Shown: piece after piece, positions 51,250-61,810 of the stretch | Numbering within the stretch: position 1 is the first letter of the stretch | Layout: each line of letters opens with the position of its first letter | Origin: Nageia nagi | Lineage: Eukaryota > Pinophyta | Reading direction: 5' to 3' | Length of the DNA: 64,000 bases | Assembly: GCA_050084985.1 (NCBI GenBank) | Contig: JBITNC010000001.1 | Span: forward strand, 173,042,001-173,106,000 | Position numbers and translations under genes: made by a program | Notes under the pieces: generated by a model | What the model was told of the DNA's origin: nothing | Databases searched by the model: none | What the model saw: only the letters and a program-made list of their open reading frames with translations

Positions 51250-52872
51250 TATTTTAAGAGAAACACTTTCAATATTTGCAATATTTATGATATTTGCAAA
51301 AATATAAAGTAAAGGTGCATCAAGTAAAGTGCTTAAAATAAAACATCATCCAAACTTAAAAAATAAGATTCCACATGATACATCATCCAACAAATAAGTG
51401 TCCAATGGGTTTTGTCACAACCCCAAAAGGACCTCTTTACAAAATTTGCATGAATTCATTTTTAAGTAATAACAAAGAGTCCTCCCCTTTTTACTTAAAA
51501 AACTTAAACTTAAAAATATTTCATGCTTAAAAACATACATTTGACAAGATTCTATCTAAAAACTTTCACTCAAAAAATTAATTCCTTATTTCAAGGTCTC
51601 CCCCTTAATTCCTAAGAAAAAAATTTCCCTCTTAAAAATCTCAAAAAAAGTTGACCAAATATATCCTCCGTTTTTTTTAAAATTAACTCTCTTCTAAAAA
51701 TAATTTCTCCGAAAAGATTAACCAAATCTAAATATATACTTCACAAAAGACATCTTCCTTAAAAAATAATATAAAAGATTTTCCAATATTAAAAGTTTGT
51801 AAACGAACTTAAAAAAAAAAAATGTAATCACCTCAATAATAAATGTTGAGAAGTTTTTTCATGCAATATATGGACTGCCAAAATAAATTCCTCCATTTAT
51901 TCACTAATCACATATTTCACTTATAGTCAGAAAATAATTTCCTCAAACCTTATACCATGGAAGTGAAATTTAACCATAAACTATACTTCCAACAATATTT
52001 TAAAAAAACGTAGAAGAGTGATGGCTAGCAGGGCAACGGTGAGAGAAAGTGCGAGGGCACGCAAATGCGGTGGGGTAGCGAAAGGTAGGGGAACATACAA
52101 CGCCTGGCGCGTGCAACGGAGGTTGGGGGGTAAAGGGTGAGCAGAGAGAGGAAGGAGGGTAGGTACGAGATGTGCAGGACAGGAGAGGAGTGGGGTAGAA
52201 GGGAGGGGCACCAGAACATACAAAGTCTGGGGGACGTGGAGGCCAAAGGCGATGCTGCGGGTGGACGTCCGTTGGTGGCACGAAGCAGTACTCCAAGGCA
52301 GAGAGGGGAAGCCACACGACAACTAGATATGGCCGTTTAACGGCTATTGGATGCCTGCTACGTCGTGTGGTGCAACTAGATATGGCCGTTTCAAATAATT
52401 TTTATTTTTTTAAATATAGATATACAATAATAAATTTTTTTTGCAAGAAATAAATTTGTATTGCAAAGATATATATTTGTAAAGTTAAGAAACAAAAAAA
52501 AACCTTGCAATTTTTTTTCATTTATACACCACTTTAATTTGAAAAATTGTAAAAAATTTATTATTCAAAAAATACTTGTAAAGTTAAACTATAACAAGCT
52601 TTATAATAACACATTATTGCTATACTTTTAATTCAAAAAAAATTACAACTAACAAGATAATGTTAGTAAGAAAAAAAAAAGATAGCAATAATGTAAGCAA
52701 AATTTTCAAAAAAATTTGAACTAACACATTATAAAATATGTTAGTATTATTGAAAATAATCTTAAAAAATGAAGAAGAGATTATACCTTAAGGTTGATTT
52801 TACCTCACCAATGAAGTATGAAGAAGAAGGAGAAATAACCTCCAAGATGTTGAAGAGGAGCCTCCAAGGATG
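51250..52872. other. Copia 2 5' leader with GC-rich island
   Basis: AT-rich leader between primer site and gag that contains a sharp GC-rich block (about 52015-52380). All three minus frames of that block are open for about 100 codons, but this follows from its low-stop, Pro/Ser/His-rich composition, not from coding. A direct repeat AACTAGATATGGCCGTTT at 52321 and 52373 lies at its right edge. Confidence 0.6.
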
Positions 52873-52884
52873 GCTTTGACACCA
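52873..52884 (-). promoter_or_regulatory. Primer-binding site of copia 2
   Basis: TGGTGTCAAAGC on the minus strand, two bases after the 5' LTR. It is a variant of the tRNA-Met primer site. Confidence 0.8.
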
Positions 52885-52886
52885 CT

Positions 52887-53430
52887 TGAGAGAAACTAAT
52901 TCTAAATGACTATATTTTTCTACAATCAAGATCTCATGAAAGCTCACTAAACATCAACATAATAGCATAACACAATAGCCAATCTCACAAACTTAACACC
53001 AATGTAAAGTGGTTCCTCCAACCATGAGAGTACATCCACTAATCTAAGATCTTTATTTTCAAGATGCACTCTCTTACAATAACTCTTCCTACTTCTACTA
53101 ACAACCCTAAAGCATAACAATACTGCAAACTTGAATGAGTAATCTCAATGAGAGGGCCCTCTATTTATAGGCCGAAATCCTTTCTTGTATCACTCTTTTA
53201 ATCATTGTACAAAGTCATGACATGCAACACCCTTTTACCCAAGAGGCATGTCCATGAGATGGAGTGTAGGATAAGTTACATTATTTTATTAACAATACTT
53301 AAAAGGTATCTAAGGATACTTTTAAATATTAATGAATTTGCATTACCTCATTCACTAAATACTTAAGGTATCTAAGTATTAAGTAATTTACATTGATAGA
53401 TTTTACAATAATTCATTATACATTGCAACA
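52887..53430 (-). repeat. 5' LTR of copia 2
   Basis: 544 bp. On the minus strand it starts TGTTGCAATGTATAATG and ends TTTCTCTCA, with a CTATAAATAGAGGGC box near 53165. Partner of 46177-46729. Confidence 0.9.
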
Positions 53431-54400
53431 CCCACTTCAAGAATGAACTTAATGTTTCCTTTATTTAAAAAATAACCCAAAGAACCCATTAACATGGCTT
53501 CCTGATAAACTTTTAAAAAATTTGGGTTGACCATATCCCCAAATTCTTTGTAAAATTCCTAGGGAAAACTATTCAAACTAAGGGATTTATCATTAGCCAT
53601 CAAAGAGAGAGCCTGTGAAATGTCCTCAAGAGTAAGAGAAGCCTCACACTATTCTTTGTGAATAGGAAATAACATTTTAGGATAACCACACAACATTCAA
53701 CTAGTATATGTTATTTGGACTCTATAAGAGGCTGAGAAGCAAACAATGTTTGATAATGTTGCATAGGCGTGATTGTGATGTCAAGAATAAAAGTAATTAA
53801 TTATCAATTCACTTAAAGAGCTTGGAATTAGGTAGTATGAGGAGGAGGCCTTAATATCTTGAAGAACTCTTACAAAACTTTATCCCTAATTTTGAGCCAA
53901 TAAACTCTAGTATAAAGTTGAGGACCATCAGCTTCATAAACTTCAACTTTTTGAAGCTCATGTATTAGGGTGGCAACATGTGCCTAAAGGATAGAGTTGA
54001 AGGGGAAACTTTCAAGCTAAACAAAGGCAACTACCAACTTCACTTGGAGAGCCGTATAAAAATGTATTCTCCATTTGGCCACTTCCAAACCAAGAGTTCT
54101 TAGTATATTGGTCATATGAGAGATGGCATGGTTCCACCAAGAGATCCATCTCTTAGGCCCATGCGATTTGGGAATCATGTTCTAGGTTCGAAAACTATGA
54201 GCTCTCATGGCAACATGCTGAAGGAAGGATACATTTAACTAGAACTTAGATTAACAGTGGATAGGCTAAAGAGACTTGAAAGCCACATCGAAGATGATAA
54301 GGGAATGATATGATAGAGTGGTGTCTGATAAGGTAAGGACTAAAAGGCATGTTGAGCAGAGGCAATTGAAATAAAATTAGGGGATTCATTGGGCATGCCT
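53431..54400 (-). mobile_element. LINE B, 5' segment (linker before RT)
   Basis: Minus-strand blocks typical of the region between endonuclease and RT in plant LINEs: YEADGPQLYTRVYWLKIRDK (about 53930), LEDISQALSLMANDKS (about 53610), SLGYFLNKGNIKFI at the copia 2 junction. They join MGDPKLIIN in the next segment. The right-hand limit is approximate; no endonuclease was found. Confidence 0.7.
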
Positions 54401-55564
54401 TTTTTTAACCTTTTTAAAATCTTGATATAGCTAGCTTAAATATTAAACTAGGTGAACTAGATATCCTCACTATGTATCATTGTGAAAATATAATTATGGC
54501 AGATACTCATATAATATGGAATCATCCCTTGCATTGTCCAATATTGAGAATTGTTGATTTCTATAGAATATATGTTGCTTTGTATTTGGTTGAAATCACA
54601 AAAGTTTATCCATGAAACTATAAATAAGTATATGTTAATATCGGCATATGGAAGGTAAGAGTTAAACTAGAAATGCAGATTGACATCCATCCTACACAGG
54701 ATAAGGGCACTTCATTTTATTGCTTACAATCATATGAAATCTCAATATCAAATAATATGCATACATTGAAGACAATTGTATATATGAAATTAGTTCCAAA
54801 ATCCATTGGTATTTCATGAGATTACAAGAAGCTGATACATGGTGTTAATAGTTGCATATTTATGTATGATCATTATTTGCTTATAATTGTTGGAGGACAA
54901 TGAGTTGTAAATATTCATAGAGTTATATAATATCAATGTTGCAACATGGTTTCGGTATATGAAAAAAAGGGAAATTCATGATATTGAATGTAGAATTATA
55001 CTTCATGTAGTATTTTGGTTGTTGGTTGTCCACTGATTAAATTGTATGCATTGTAGGCTAGATGTAAGAAAGGGATGGTACTATTATTGTAATTATTAAG
55101 ATTATATAGTAATATAATAAATCATAGCAATTAGTTTGCCCATGGGTTTTCATGTTCCGACATAACATTGGGGAATTCCCATGTTGAACAAATCTTCTTG
55201 TTGACTTTGTGGAATATTTTATACATTCACATATTTATGACTCTTACTCCTAAGCAATACAAAAATTATTATATATTTTTAGTTGGTTCATATTTATGGA
55301 AAGTGTAGTTGTTAATATTGATCATGCATTTATAATATGAGATGAAGTATCATATTTTCATGTAGAGTACAGTTGAGGACAACTTATGTAGTTGAAATTG
55401 AAACTTGATGAAGTAAATATACATCCACTTCATTTGTTATATAACTTCATGATTAATCAGTATTATATGATTTGTGCTGGAAAATTTATTTTATATGATA
55501 AGGATCAAGTACATTAATCAAAAGTATTATATTTATTAAAAAAAACATGGTGGTTTTAAAGGTG
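54401..55564. other. AT-rich spacer, nothing recognised
   Basis: No coding similarity or repeat partner was found in the window. It separates LINE B from the PPR relics. Confidence 0.5.
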
Positions 55565-55850
55565 ACTGTTACAATCATGTCAAACAATTTTCGAGCCTTG
55601 CGTATTCTTCCACATTTTGTATACATGTCTATCAAAGACCTCACAACCACAACATTTGATGCAAAACCATTTTCAACTACTCTTTGATGGATGTCCATAC
55701 CTTCTAGATCTCCCATGGTGGCAGTTACTGGAAGAACTTTGGCAAAGGTTGCAGAGTTTGGTTTTACACCTGACAATCGCATCTGCTTAAAAATCTCTAG
55801 AGCCTTATCAGAAAACCCATTTTGTGGATGATCATTGAAGTCTATGAAAC
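55565..55850 (-). pseudogene. PPR relic copy 3 (short fragment)
   Basis: Translates to about 95 residues (QNGFSDKALEIFKQMRLSGV ... IDMYTKCGRIRKARKLFD) that match the intact PPR gene around residues 310-395 and 443-526. It lacks any start context and stops being PPR-like below 55565. Upstream, at about 55850, it ends at the same junction as copy 2 (GTCTATGAAACTG). An open frame of 127 codons spans it but includes non-PPR sequence. Confidence 0.8.
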
Positions 55851-56832
55851 TGTATTTTAAGAAACTCATTTATGTTTTAGCATGAAAGAAGGCTATATTG
55901 CTTTCATTAACTGATTGGATAAGGCATAAGGGGTGTTTATTGTTGTGTAAGAAATAGGTGTGTCTTGCAAAAAATCATGTTGATCTTTTAATAGAGCAAT
56001 GTTCATGATAAATCCTTACTACAAATATATAAGTGTTACTTGAAACATTTTAATTATTTTTCAATTATAAATATCATGAGTTTTTTTAATAAGAAACTCA
56101 TTTATGTTATGTGCCTAGGGGACAAACCAAATTTACATGAATTATATAATAAAATGCAACTTTGAAACCCTTATAGGCCAGACTTTTCACTTCTATCATT
56201 AAAAGATTCCAATAATCAAATCGGGACAATAATTTTTATTAGTTAAATATAGAAAACGTGGTCTAATTCCACGCAAAAAATTATTGGTATTTTTGTCTAT
56301 GGATAGTGCAAAATCTGCATCAACCTATAAAGATATTACTACATACCGATTGGTCGATGCAAACATAGGCACAAGATAATAGAATGATTCCAATCGAAAT
56401 GACTGCCCAAAATGATAAAGGCAAGGGGAAAGTACAATTAAGAGTTGCTTTACTCTCTTCATACCAAATTACTGGGTTGTTTGTATGCCCTTCGTTGAAT
56501 GTTTTCTATTTCCTTCAAGCATTTCTCCTTTAATCTTTGCGATGCTTGCACTTCCTCCTCCAACCCTTCACTCTATAATTGTATAGGATTCCTGAAAAAT
56601 AATTCAATACCATGCCTCCATAGAATTAAAAACAAGGCTTTCACAAATACTGCATCAATACACGTAATCAGTTTGACTATATGATGTCAGCAGTCAAAAA
56701 CATTGTCTATTTTGTAGAGATATTTAATCACAGCACGTTAGGAAAAAATAAAATGAAATATGTTTTCCTTTCTACCAGAAAGCATGCACTATGTCATTGT
56801 GCAAGACTCTTCATAACTTGCATTACTTTGCA
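55851..56832. other. Duplicated 3' flank of the PPR gene
   Basis: Resembles 58200-59112 over most of its length (for example ACTTGAAACATTTTAATTAT and TTATGTTATGTGCCTAG). It is therefore part of the tandem duplication and non-coding. Confidence 0.65.
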
Positions 56833-58195
56833 TCACCAATAATTTCCAGAAGAACAGTCTCCATGTTTGAAATGATGGAATTGGTTTGCATCCCTCGCAA
56901 CAATGTCCTTTGCAACAATCTTGAAATAAACTTGGTTCCAATATGGCAGTCATCGCATACTTGAAGGTTCAAACTCTAATAACGGTTCAATGTCCTTTGC
57001 AACAATCTTGAGATAAACTTGGTTCCAATATGGCAGTCATCGCATACTTGAAGGTTCGAACTCTAATAATGGTTCAGGTTGCAACAATCTTGGAGATTAA
57101 CTTGTTTGCAGTATGAAAGTCATAGCATACTCAAAGGTTCTTTACAACTCTAATAATGGTTCAGGGGCAGTCTTTAACAACCCGAACACAATTGCCAACT
57201 TTTCTCTATGCTGGTAGAAGCAATTCTTTATCATCAGCCTCCACATCACACAACACAGGTATTGTACTTTGGAATATACCCCGCTGCCTTCATCTCACTC
57301 GATAATTTCTCCGATTTTCCATAGATCTCCTATGTTTGTGGATGTGATCCGTCTCCTACAAGAAAAGCATGTACCCTTTAGTCAACTTCAATCCAACTAC
57401 ATCCAAGTCTCTTCTTGATTATTTCATCAATGTCCTTACTCTTTGAACATCATCCCAGCTGCCCACTTCAGCATAGATATTTGAAAGAAGAACATAAGAT
57501 GGAGCATATTTAGGCTCCAACAAAAAAAAAATTGTTGCCACAAGTTCCCCTATTCCTACATTCTTATTATGTGATCTACAAGCACGAAGCAGACGCATCC
57601 ACACATCCAATTCAGGTTTTATGGGCATCTTGACAATGAAGTTCAAAGCTTCCTCAAGATAACCTGCATGGCCAAGAAGGTCAACAATGCATTTATAATG
57701 ATTTGTCACAGGAATAATGCAGTAAGAGTTACTCATGCTATTAAAGCATTTACAGACCTCATCCACTAGCCCTGCATGGCTGCATGGGAGTAGAACACAT
57801 ACAAAGATTATGCTGTTAAGGTTGGTTCCCAAGTGCTTCATCAGATCAAAGTATTTAGGGGCATCTGCATATCCTCCAATCATTGCACTCCATGAAACTG
57901 TATTTGCATTGTCAATCAATTCTCGGGCCTTGTGTATTCTTCCACATTTTGCATACATGTCTATCAGGGCACTCACAATCACAACATTCGATGCAAAACC
58001 ATTTTCAACTACTCTTTGATGGATGTCCATACCTTCTTCTAGAGCTCCCATGGTGGCACATACTGGAAGAATGCTGGCAAAGGTTGCAGAGTTTGGTTCT
58101 ACACCTGACAATTGCATTTGCTTAAAAGTCTCTAGAGACTTTTCAGAAAACCCACTCTGCGCATATCATGCAATCATTGCAGTCTATGAAACTGA
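56833..58195 (-). pseudogene. PPR-DYW relic copy 2 (5'-truncated)
   Basis: 232 codons are open (58117-57419), matching intact-gene residues of about 456-699. The remaining C-terminus (CSWIEVD, VHAFLVGDGSHPQ and on to GDYW-like codons at 56833) is broken by a frameshift at the PG box and by stops. Several residues are deleted (for example in RELIDNANTVSW). In the DYW region an ~86-bp block is present three times. The upstream two thirds of the gene are absent, so it is a truncated duplicate. Confidence 0.88.
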
Positions 58196-59112
58196 GGCAT
58201 AAGTTTTTTATGAGAAACTCATTTATGTTTTTGTCTCACGAAACATATGTTGGTCTTTTTATAGAGGAATGTTCATGTTAAATCCTTATATTATTACAAA
58301 TATATAATCATTACTTGAAACATTTTAATTATTTTTCATTTATAAATGTCATAAATTGTTTTATAAAAAACTAATTTATGTTATGTGCCTAGCAGGCAAA
58401 CAAAATTTACATGAATTACATAATAAAATAGATCTTTGAAAGCCTTATAGACCAGACTTTTCAGTTCTATCACTAACGAATTCCAATAATCATCAAATCT
58501 GGACAATAATTTTTAGTAGTTAAATATACAAAACATGGTCTAATCCACCCAAAAAATTCTTGGTACTTTTATCCATGGACAGTGCAAAATCTGCATCAAC
58601 CTATAAAGAAGTTATTACATAGAATTTGGGCCAGATGCCTGATGCAAACATAGGCACAATATAATATAATGATACCAAACAAAACAACTACACAAAATGA
58701 TAAAGCCAAGAGCAAAGTACATGTAAGAGCTGCTCTACTCTCTTTATACCAAAGTAGCAGGTTACTTGTAAGCCCACTACAATAATTTATTGTTCATCGA
58801 GTGTTTTCTATTTCCTTCAAGTATTTCTCCTTTCTCTTTGCAATTCTTGCACCTTCTCCATCTCTTCACTTTAAAATTGTAGAGGATTCCTAAAAAACAG
58901 TTCAATACCATGATTCCATAGTATTACAAACAAGGCTTTCACTAATACACGTCGGCAGTTACGTTCAATTGACAATATGATGTCAGCAATCAACAACATT
59001 GTCTATTTGTACAAATTTTTAATAACAGAACTTTTTGAAAAAATGAAATGAAACAGCTGAAGCATGAACCATGTCATTGTGCAAGATTCTTTAGATCTTG
59101 CATTACTTTGCA
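58196..59112. other. 3' flank of the intact PPR gene
   Basis: Non-coding, AT-rich, with a partner copy at 55851-56832. It would include the 3' untranslated region. Confidence 0.5.
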
Positions 59113-61635
59113 TCACCAATAATCTCCACAAGAACATTCTCCATGTTTGAAATGATGAAATCGGTTTGCATCCCTCACAACAATGTCCCTTGCAACAATC
59201 TTGGAGATAAACTTGGTTGCAGTATGGCAGTCATCGCATACTCGAAGGTTCTTCACAACTCTAATAACGTTTCCAGGGGGTGTCTTTAACAACCCGAACG
59301 CAATTGCCAACCTTTCGCTATGCTGGCAGAGAAGCAATTCTTTATCGTCAGCCTCCACATCACGCAACACAGGTATTGTACTTGGAATATACCCCGCTGC
59401 CTTCATCTCACTCGACAATTTGTCCAATTTTCCATAGATCTCCTTTTTTTGTGGGTGTGATCTGTCTCCTACAAGAAAAGCATGTACCCTTTTGTCAACT
59501 TCAATCCAACTACATCCAGGTATCTTCTTGATTCCTCTATCTTTCATCAATGTCCTTACTCTTTGAACATCATCCAAGCTGCCCACTTCAGCATAAATAT
59601 TTGAAAGAAGAACACAAGATGGAGCATTTTTCGGCTTCAACAAAAGAAGGATTGTTGCCACAAATTCCCCTATTACTACATTTTTATGTGATCTACAAGC
59701 ACCAAGCAGACACTTCCACACAACCAATTCAGGTTTTATGGGCATCTTGACAATGAAGTTCAAAGCTTCCTCAAGACATCCTGCACGGCCAAGAAGGTCA
59801 ACAATGCATGTATAATGATAAATCCCAGGAATAATGCAGTAAGAGTTACTCATGCTATTAAAGTATTTACAGCCCTCATCCACTAGACCTGCATGGCTGC
59901 ATGCAAGTAGAACACATACAAAGGTCATGCTGTCAGGGTTGGTACCCAATTCCTTCATCAGATCAAAGAGTTTAAGGGCATACTTGCTGTACCCATGAAT
60001 TGCATATCCTCCAATCATTGCTGTCCATGAAACTGTGTTTGCATCATGCATCTTGTCAAACAACTCTCGGGCTTTGTGTATTCTTCCACATTTTGCATAC
60101 ATGTCTATCAGGGCATTCACAACCACAACATTCGATGAAAAACCATTTTCAATTACTATTTGATGAATGTCCATACCTTCTTCTAGAGCTCCCACGGTGG
60201 CACATGCTGGAAGAATGCTGGACAAGGTTACAGAGTCTGGCTTTACATCTGACAGTTGCATCTGCTTGAAAGTCTCCAGGGCCTTTTCAGAAAACCCATT
60301 TTGTGCATATCCTGCGATCATTGCATTCCATGAGACTGAATCCCGACGAGGCATTTTGTCAAACAATTCACGGGCCCTTTCAACGTATCCGTTTTGTGCA
60401 TATCCGACGATCATTGTAGTCCTAGAAACTGTGTCTGCATCATGCATCTTGTCAAACAATTCGTGTGCCTCATGCATTCTTCCACATTTCGCATACAAGT
60501 CTACCAAGGCACTCACAACCACAACATTCGATGCAAAACCATTTTCAACTACTCTTTGATGGACATCCATACCTTCTTCTACAGCTCTCATGGTGACACA
60601 TGCTGGAAGAATGCTGGCAAATGTCGCAGAGTCTGGCTTTACCCCTGACAACTGCATTTGCTTAAAAGTCTCCAGGGCTTTTTCAGAAAACCCATTTTGT
60701 GCATATCCTGAGATCATTGCATTCCATGAAACTGCATCTCGGTGAGGCATTTTGTCAAACAATTCACCAGCCCTTTCAACGTATCCGTTTTGTGCATATC
60801 CTGCGATCATTGCAGTCCATGAGACTGTACTTCGATGAGGCATTTTATCAAACATTTCACGGGACCTTTCAACGTATCCCTTTCGTGCATATCCTGCGAT
60901 CATTGCATTCCATGAAACTGTGTCTGCATCATCCATCTTGTCAAACAATTCGTGCGCCTTCTCTACGCTTCCACATTTTGCATGCATGTTTACCACGGCG
61001 TTCGCAACCACAACATCCGACAGAAATCCGCTTTTAAAGAGTCTTTGATGTATGTATAAACCCTGTTGCAAATCTCCCAGTTTGGTGCATGCTTTGAGGA
61101 CGTTGGGAAATGTGAATTCATCTGGTTGGACTACTGCTGCTGTTTGTTGCATTTGGTGAAACAACGTCAATGCCTGTCGAGGAAATCCATGTCTTTGGTA
61201 ACCTGAGATTATCGTAGTCCATGAGAAGATGTCTCGTTCCGTCATACAGTCGAAAACATCGCGGGCGTCAGCCAAACTTCCGCACTTGACATACATGTGT
61301 ATAAGTCTGTCTTGCAGAAATTTGTTCGTGGACGGGTCAAATTTAAACCCGATGCTATTGATAAGTGAATGAAGGAGCCTGCCCTCTGGAAGGCAATTGT
61401 GGGCGATGCAGGTCTGCAAGAGTTGAAGACATGTTGAAGAGCGTAGAGAGTAGTGTGAATCCGTATTTGTAGTAAGTAAAATGTGCATTGCGTCCTTCAA
61501 CAGCCCGTCTCGACAGAGTTGTGAGAGAGCGATATTGATATCATTTTGGTGGGTAAGTGATGAAATCTGAAAACGCGAGCAACAGCAGAACGTTGCCTTC
61601 AAAAGCGAAGGAGGTGGAGGTGGTCTTATGGCCAT
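59113..61635 (-). CDS. PLS-class pentatricopeptide repeat protein with E and DYW domains
   Basis: Intronless, 840 residues, ATG at 61635 (TAGATGGCC, G at +4), stop TGA at 59113-59115. Role by family: sequence-specific organellar RNA binding and C-to-U editing. The N-terminus (MAIRPPPPPSLLKATFCC) suits an organelle presequence; mitochondrion or plastid cannot be decided. PPR motifs of P, L and S type run from about 65 to 630, for example VSWNAMIAGYAQNGFSEKAL. E motifs follow (about 630-705), then the PG box PGCSWIEVDKRVHAF (706-720). The DYW domain keeps HSE (772-774), CDDC (800-803), CSC (834-836) and terminal GDYW, the expected zinc and catalytic residues. Residues 325-456 and 457-588 are a near repeat (132-residue period). 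No stop or frameshift. The wording is very close to conifer DYW proteins. Confidence 0.95.
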   Translation of the reverse strand: MAIRPPPPPSLLKATFCCCSRFQISSLTHQNDINIALSQLCRDGLLKDAMHILLTTNTDSHYSLRSSTCLQLLQTCIAHNCLPEGRLLHSLINSIGFKFDPSTNKFLQDRLIHMYVKCGSLADARDVFDCMTERDIFSWTTIISGYQRHGFPRQALTLFHQMQQTAAVVQPDEFTFPNVLKACTKLGDLQQGLYIHQRLFKSGFLSDVVVANAVVNMHAKCGSVEKAHELFDKMDDADTVSWNAMIAGYARKGYVERSREMFDKMPHRSTVSWTAMIAGYAQNGYVERAGELFDKMPHRDAVSWNAMISGYAQNGFSEKALETFKQMQLSGVKPDSATFASILPACVTMRAVEEGMDVHQRVVENGFASNVVVVSALVDLYAKCGRMHEAHELFDKMHDADTVSRTTMIVGYAQNGYVERARELFDKMPRRDSVSWNAMIAGYAQNGFSEKALETFKQMQLSDVKPDSVTLSSILPACATVGALEEGMDIHQIVIENGFSSNVVVVNALIDMYAKCGRIHKARELFDKMHDANTVSWTAMIGGYAIHGYSKYALKLFDLMKELGTNPDSMTFVCVLLACSHAGLVDEGCKYFNSMSNSYCIIPGIYHYTCIVDLLGRAGCLEEALNFIVKMPIKPELVVWKCLLGACRSHKNVVIGEFVATILLLLKPKNAPSCVLLSNIYAEVGSLDDVQRVRTLMKDRGIKKIPGCSWIEVDKRVHAFLVGDRSHPQKKEIYGKLDKLSSEMKAAGYIPSTIPVLRDVEADDKELLLCQHSERLAIAFGLLKTPPGNVIRVVKNLRVCDDCHTATKFISKIVARDIVVRDANRFHHFKHGECSCGDYW

Positions 61636-61654
61636 CTATTTCTATATCTATCTC

Positions 61655-61680
61655 TGCTAATATATATTTGCAGAGAGTGG
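61655..61680 (-). promoter_or_regulatory. Possible TATA box of the PPR gene
   Basis: AAATATATATTAGC on the minus strand about 30 bp upstream of the ATG. It would give a very short leader, so it may be chance in AT-rich DNA. Confidence 0.25.
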
Positions 61681-61810
61681 CAGGGATGCCAAGATGATTT
61701 ATTTCACGAAATGAAGCGAGAATTCTGAGGTGAGGTTTAATCGCTGGTGGTAAAATCAGATAGAAGGAAGTCCAGCATGGACGTGGATATGGTAAAATCA
61801 AGTCTAGCAT

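Larger units (their letters stand above)
46177..53430 (-). mobile_element. Ty1/copia element 2
   Basis: A complete but dead element of 7,254 bp, with LTRs 46177-46729 (3') and 52887-53430 (5'). The target duplications are CCCAT (46172-46176) and CCCAC (53431-53435), one base apart. The primer site is at 52873-52884. The order of gag, integrase, RT and RNase H on the minus strand matches copia 1, and their proteins are recognisably related. Inserted in the RT of LINE B. Confidence 0.9.

Noticed and set aside
51981-52340. Overlapping open frames of 96-113 codons on the minus strand and 67 on the plus strand
   Set aside because: All frames are open because the GC-rich island has few stops; the translations are Pro/Ser/His-rich low complexity with no motif, and the site is an element leader.
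54401-55480. Further PPR copy left of the relics
   Set aside because: No PPR motif was found in any frame; the tandem unit stops at about 55565.
57735-58125. Plus-strand frames opposite the PPR relic
   Set aside because: Shadows of the minus-strand PPR sequence; the same shadows occur opposite the intact gene (59183-61037).
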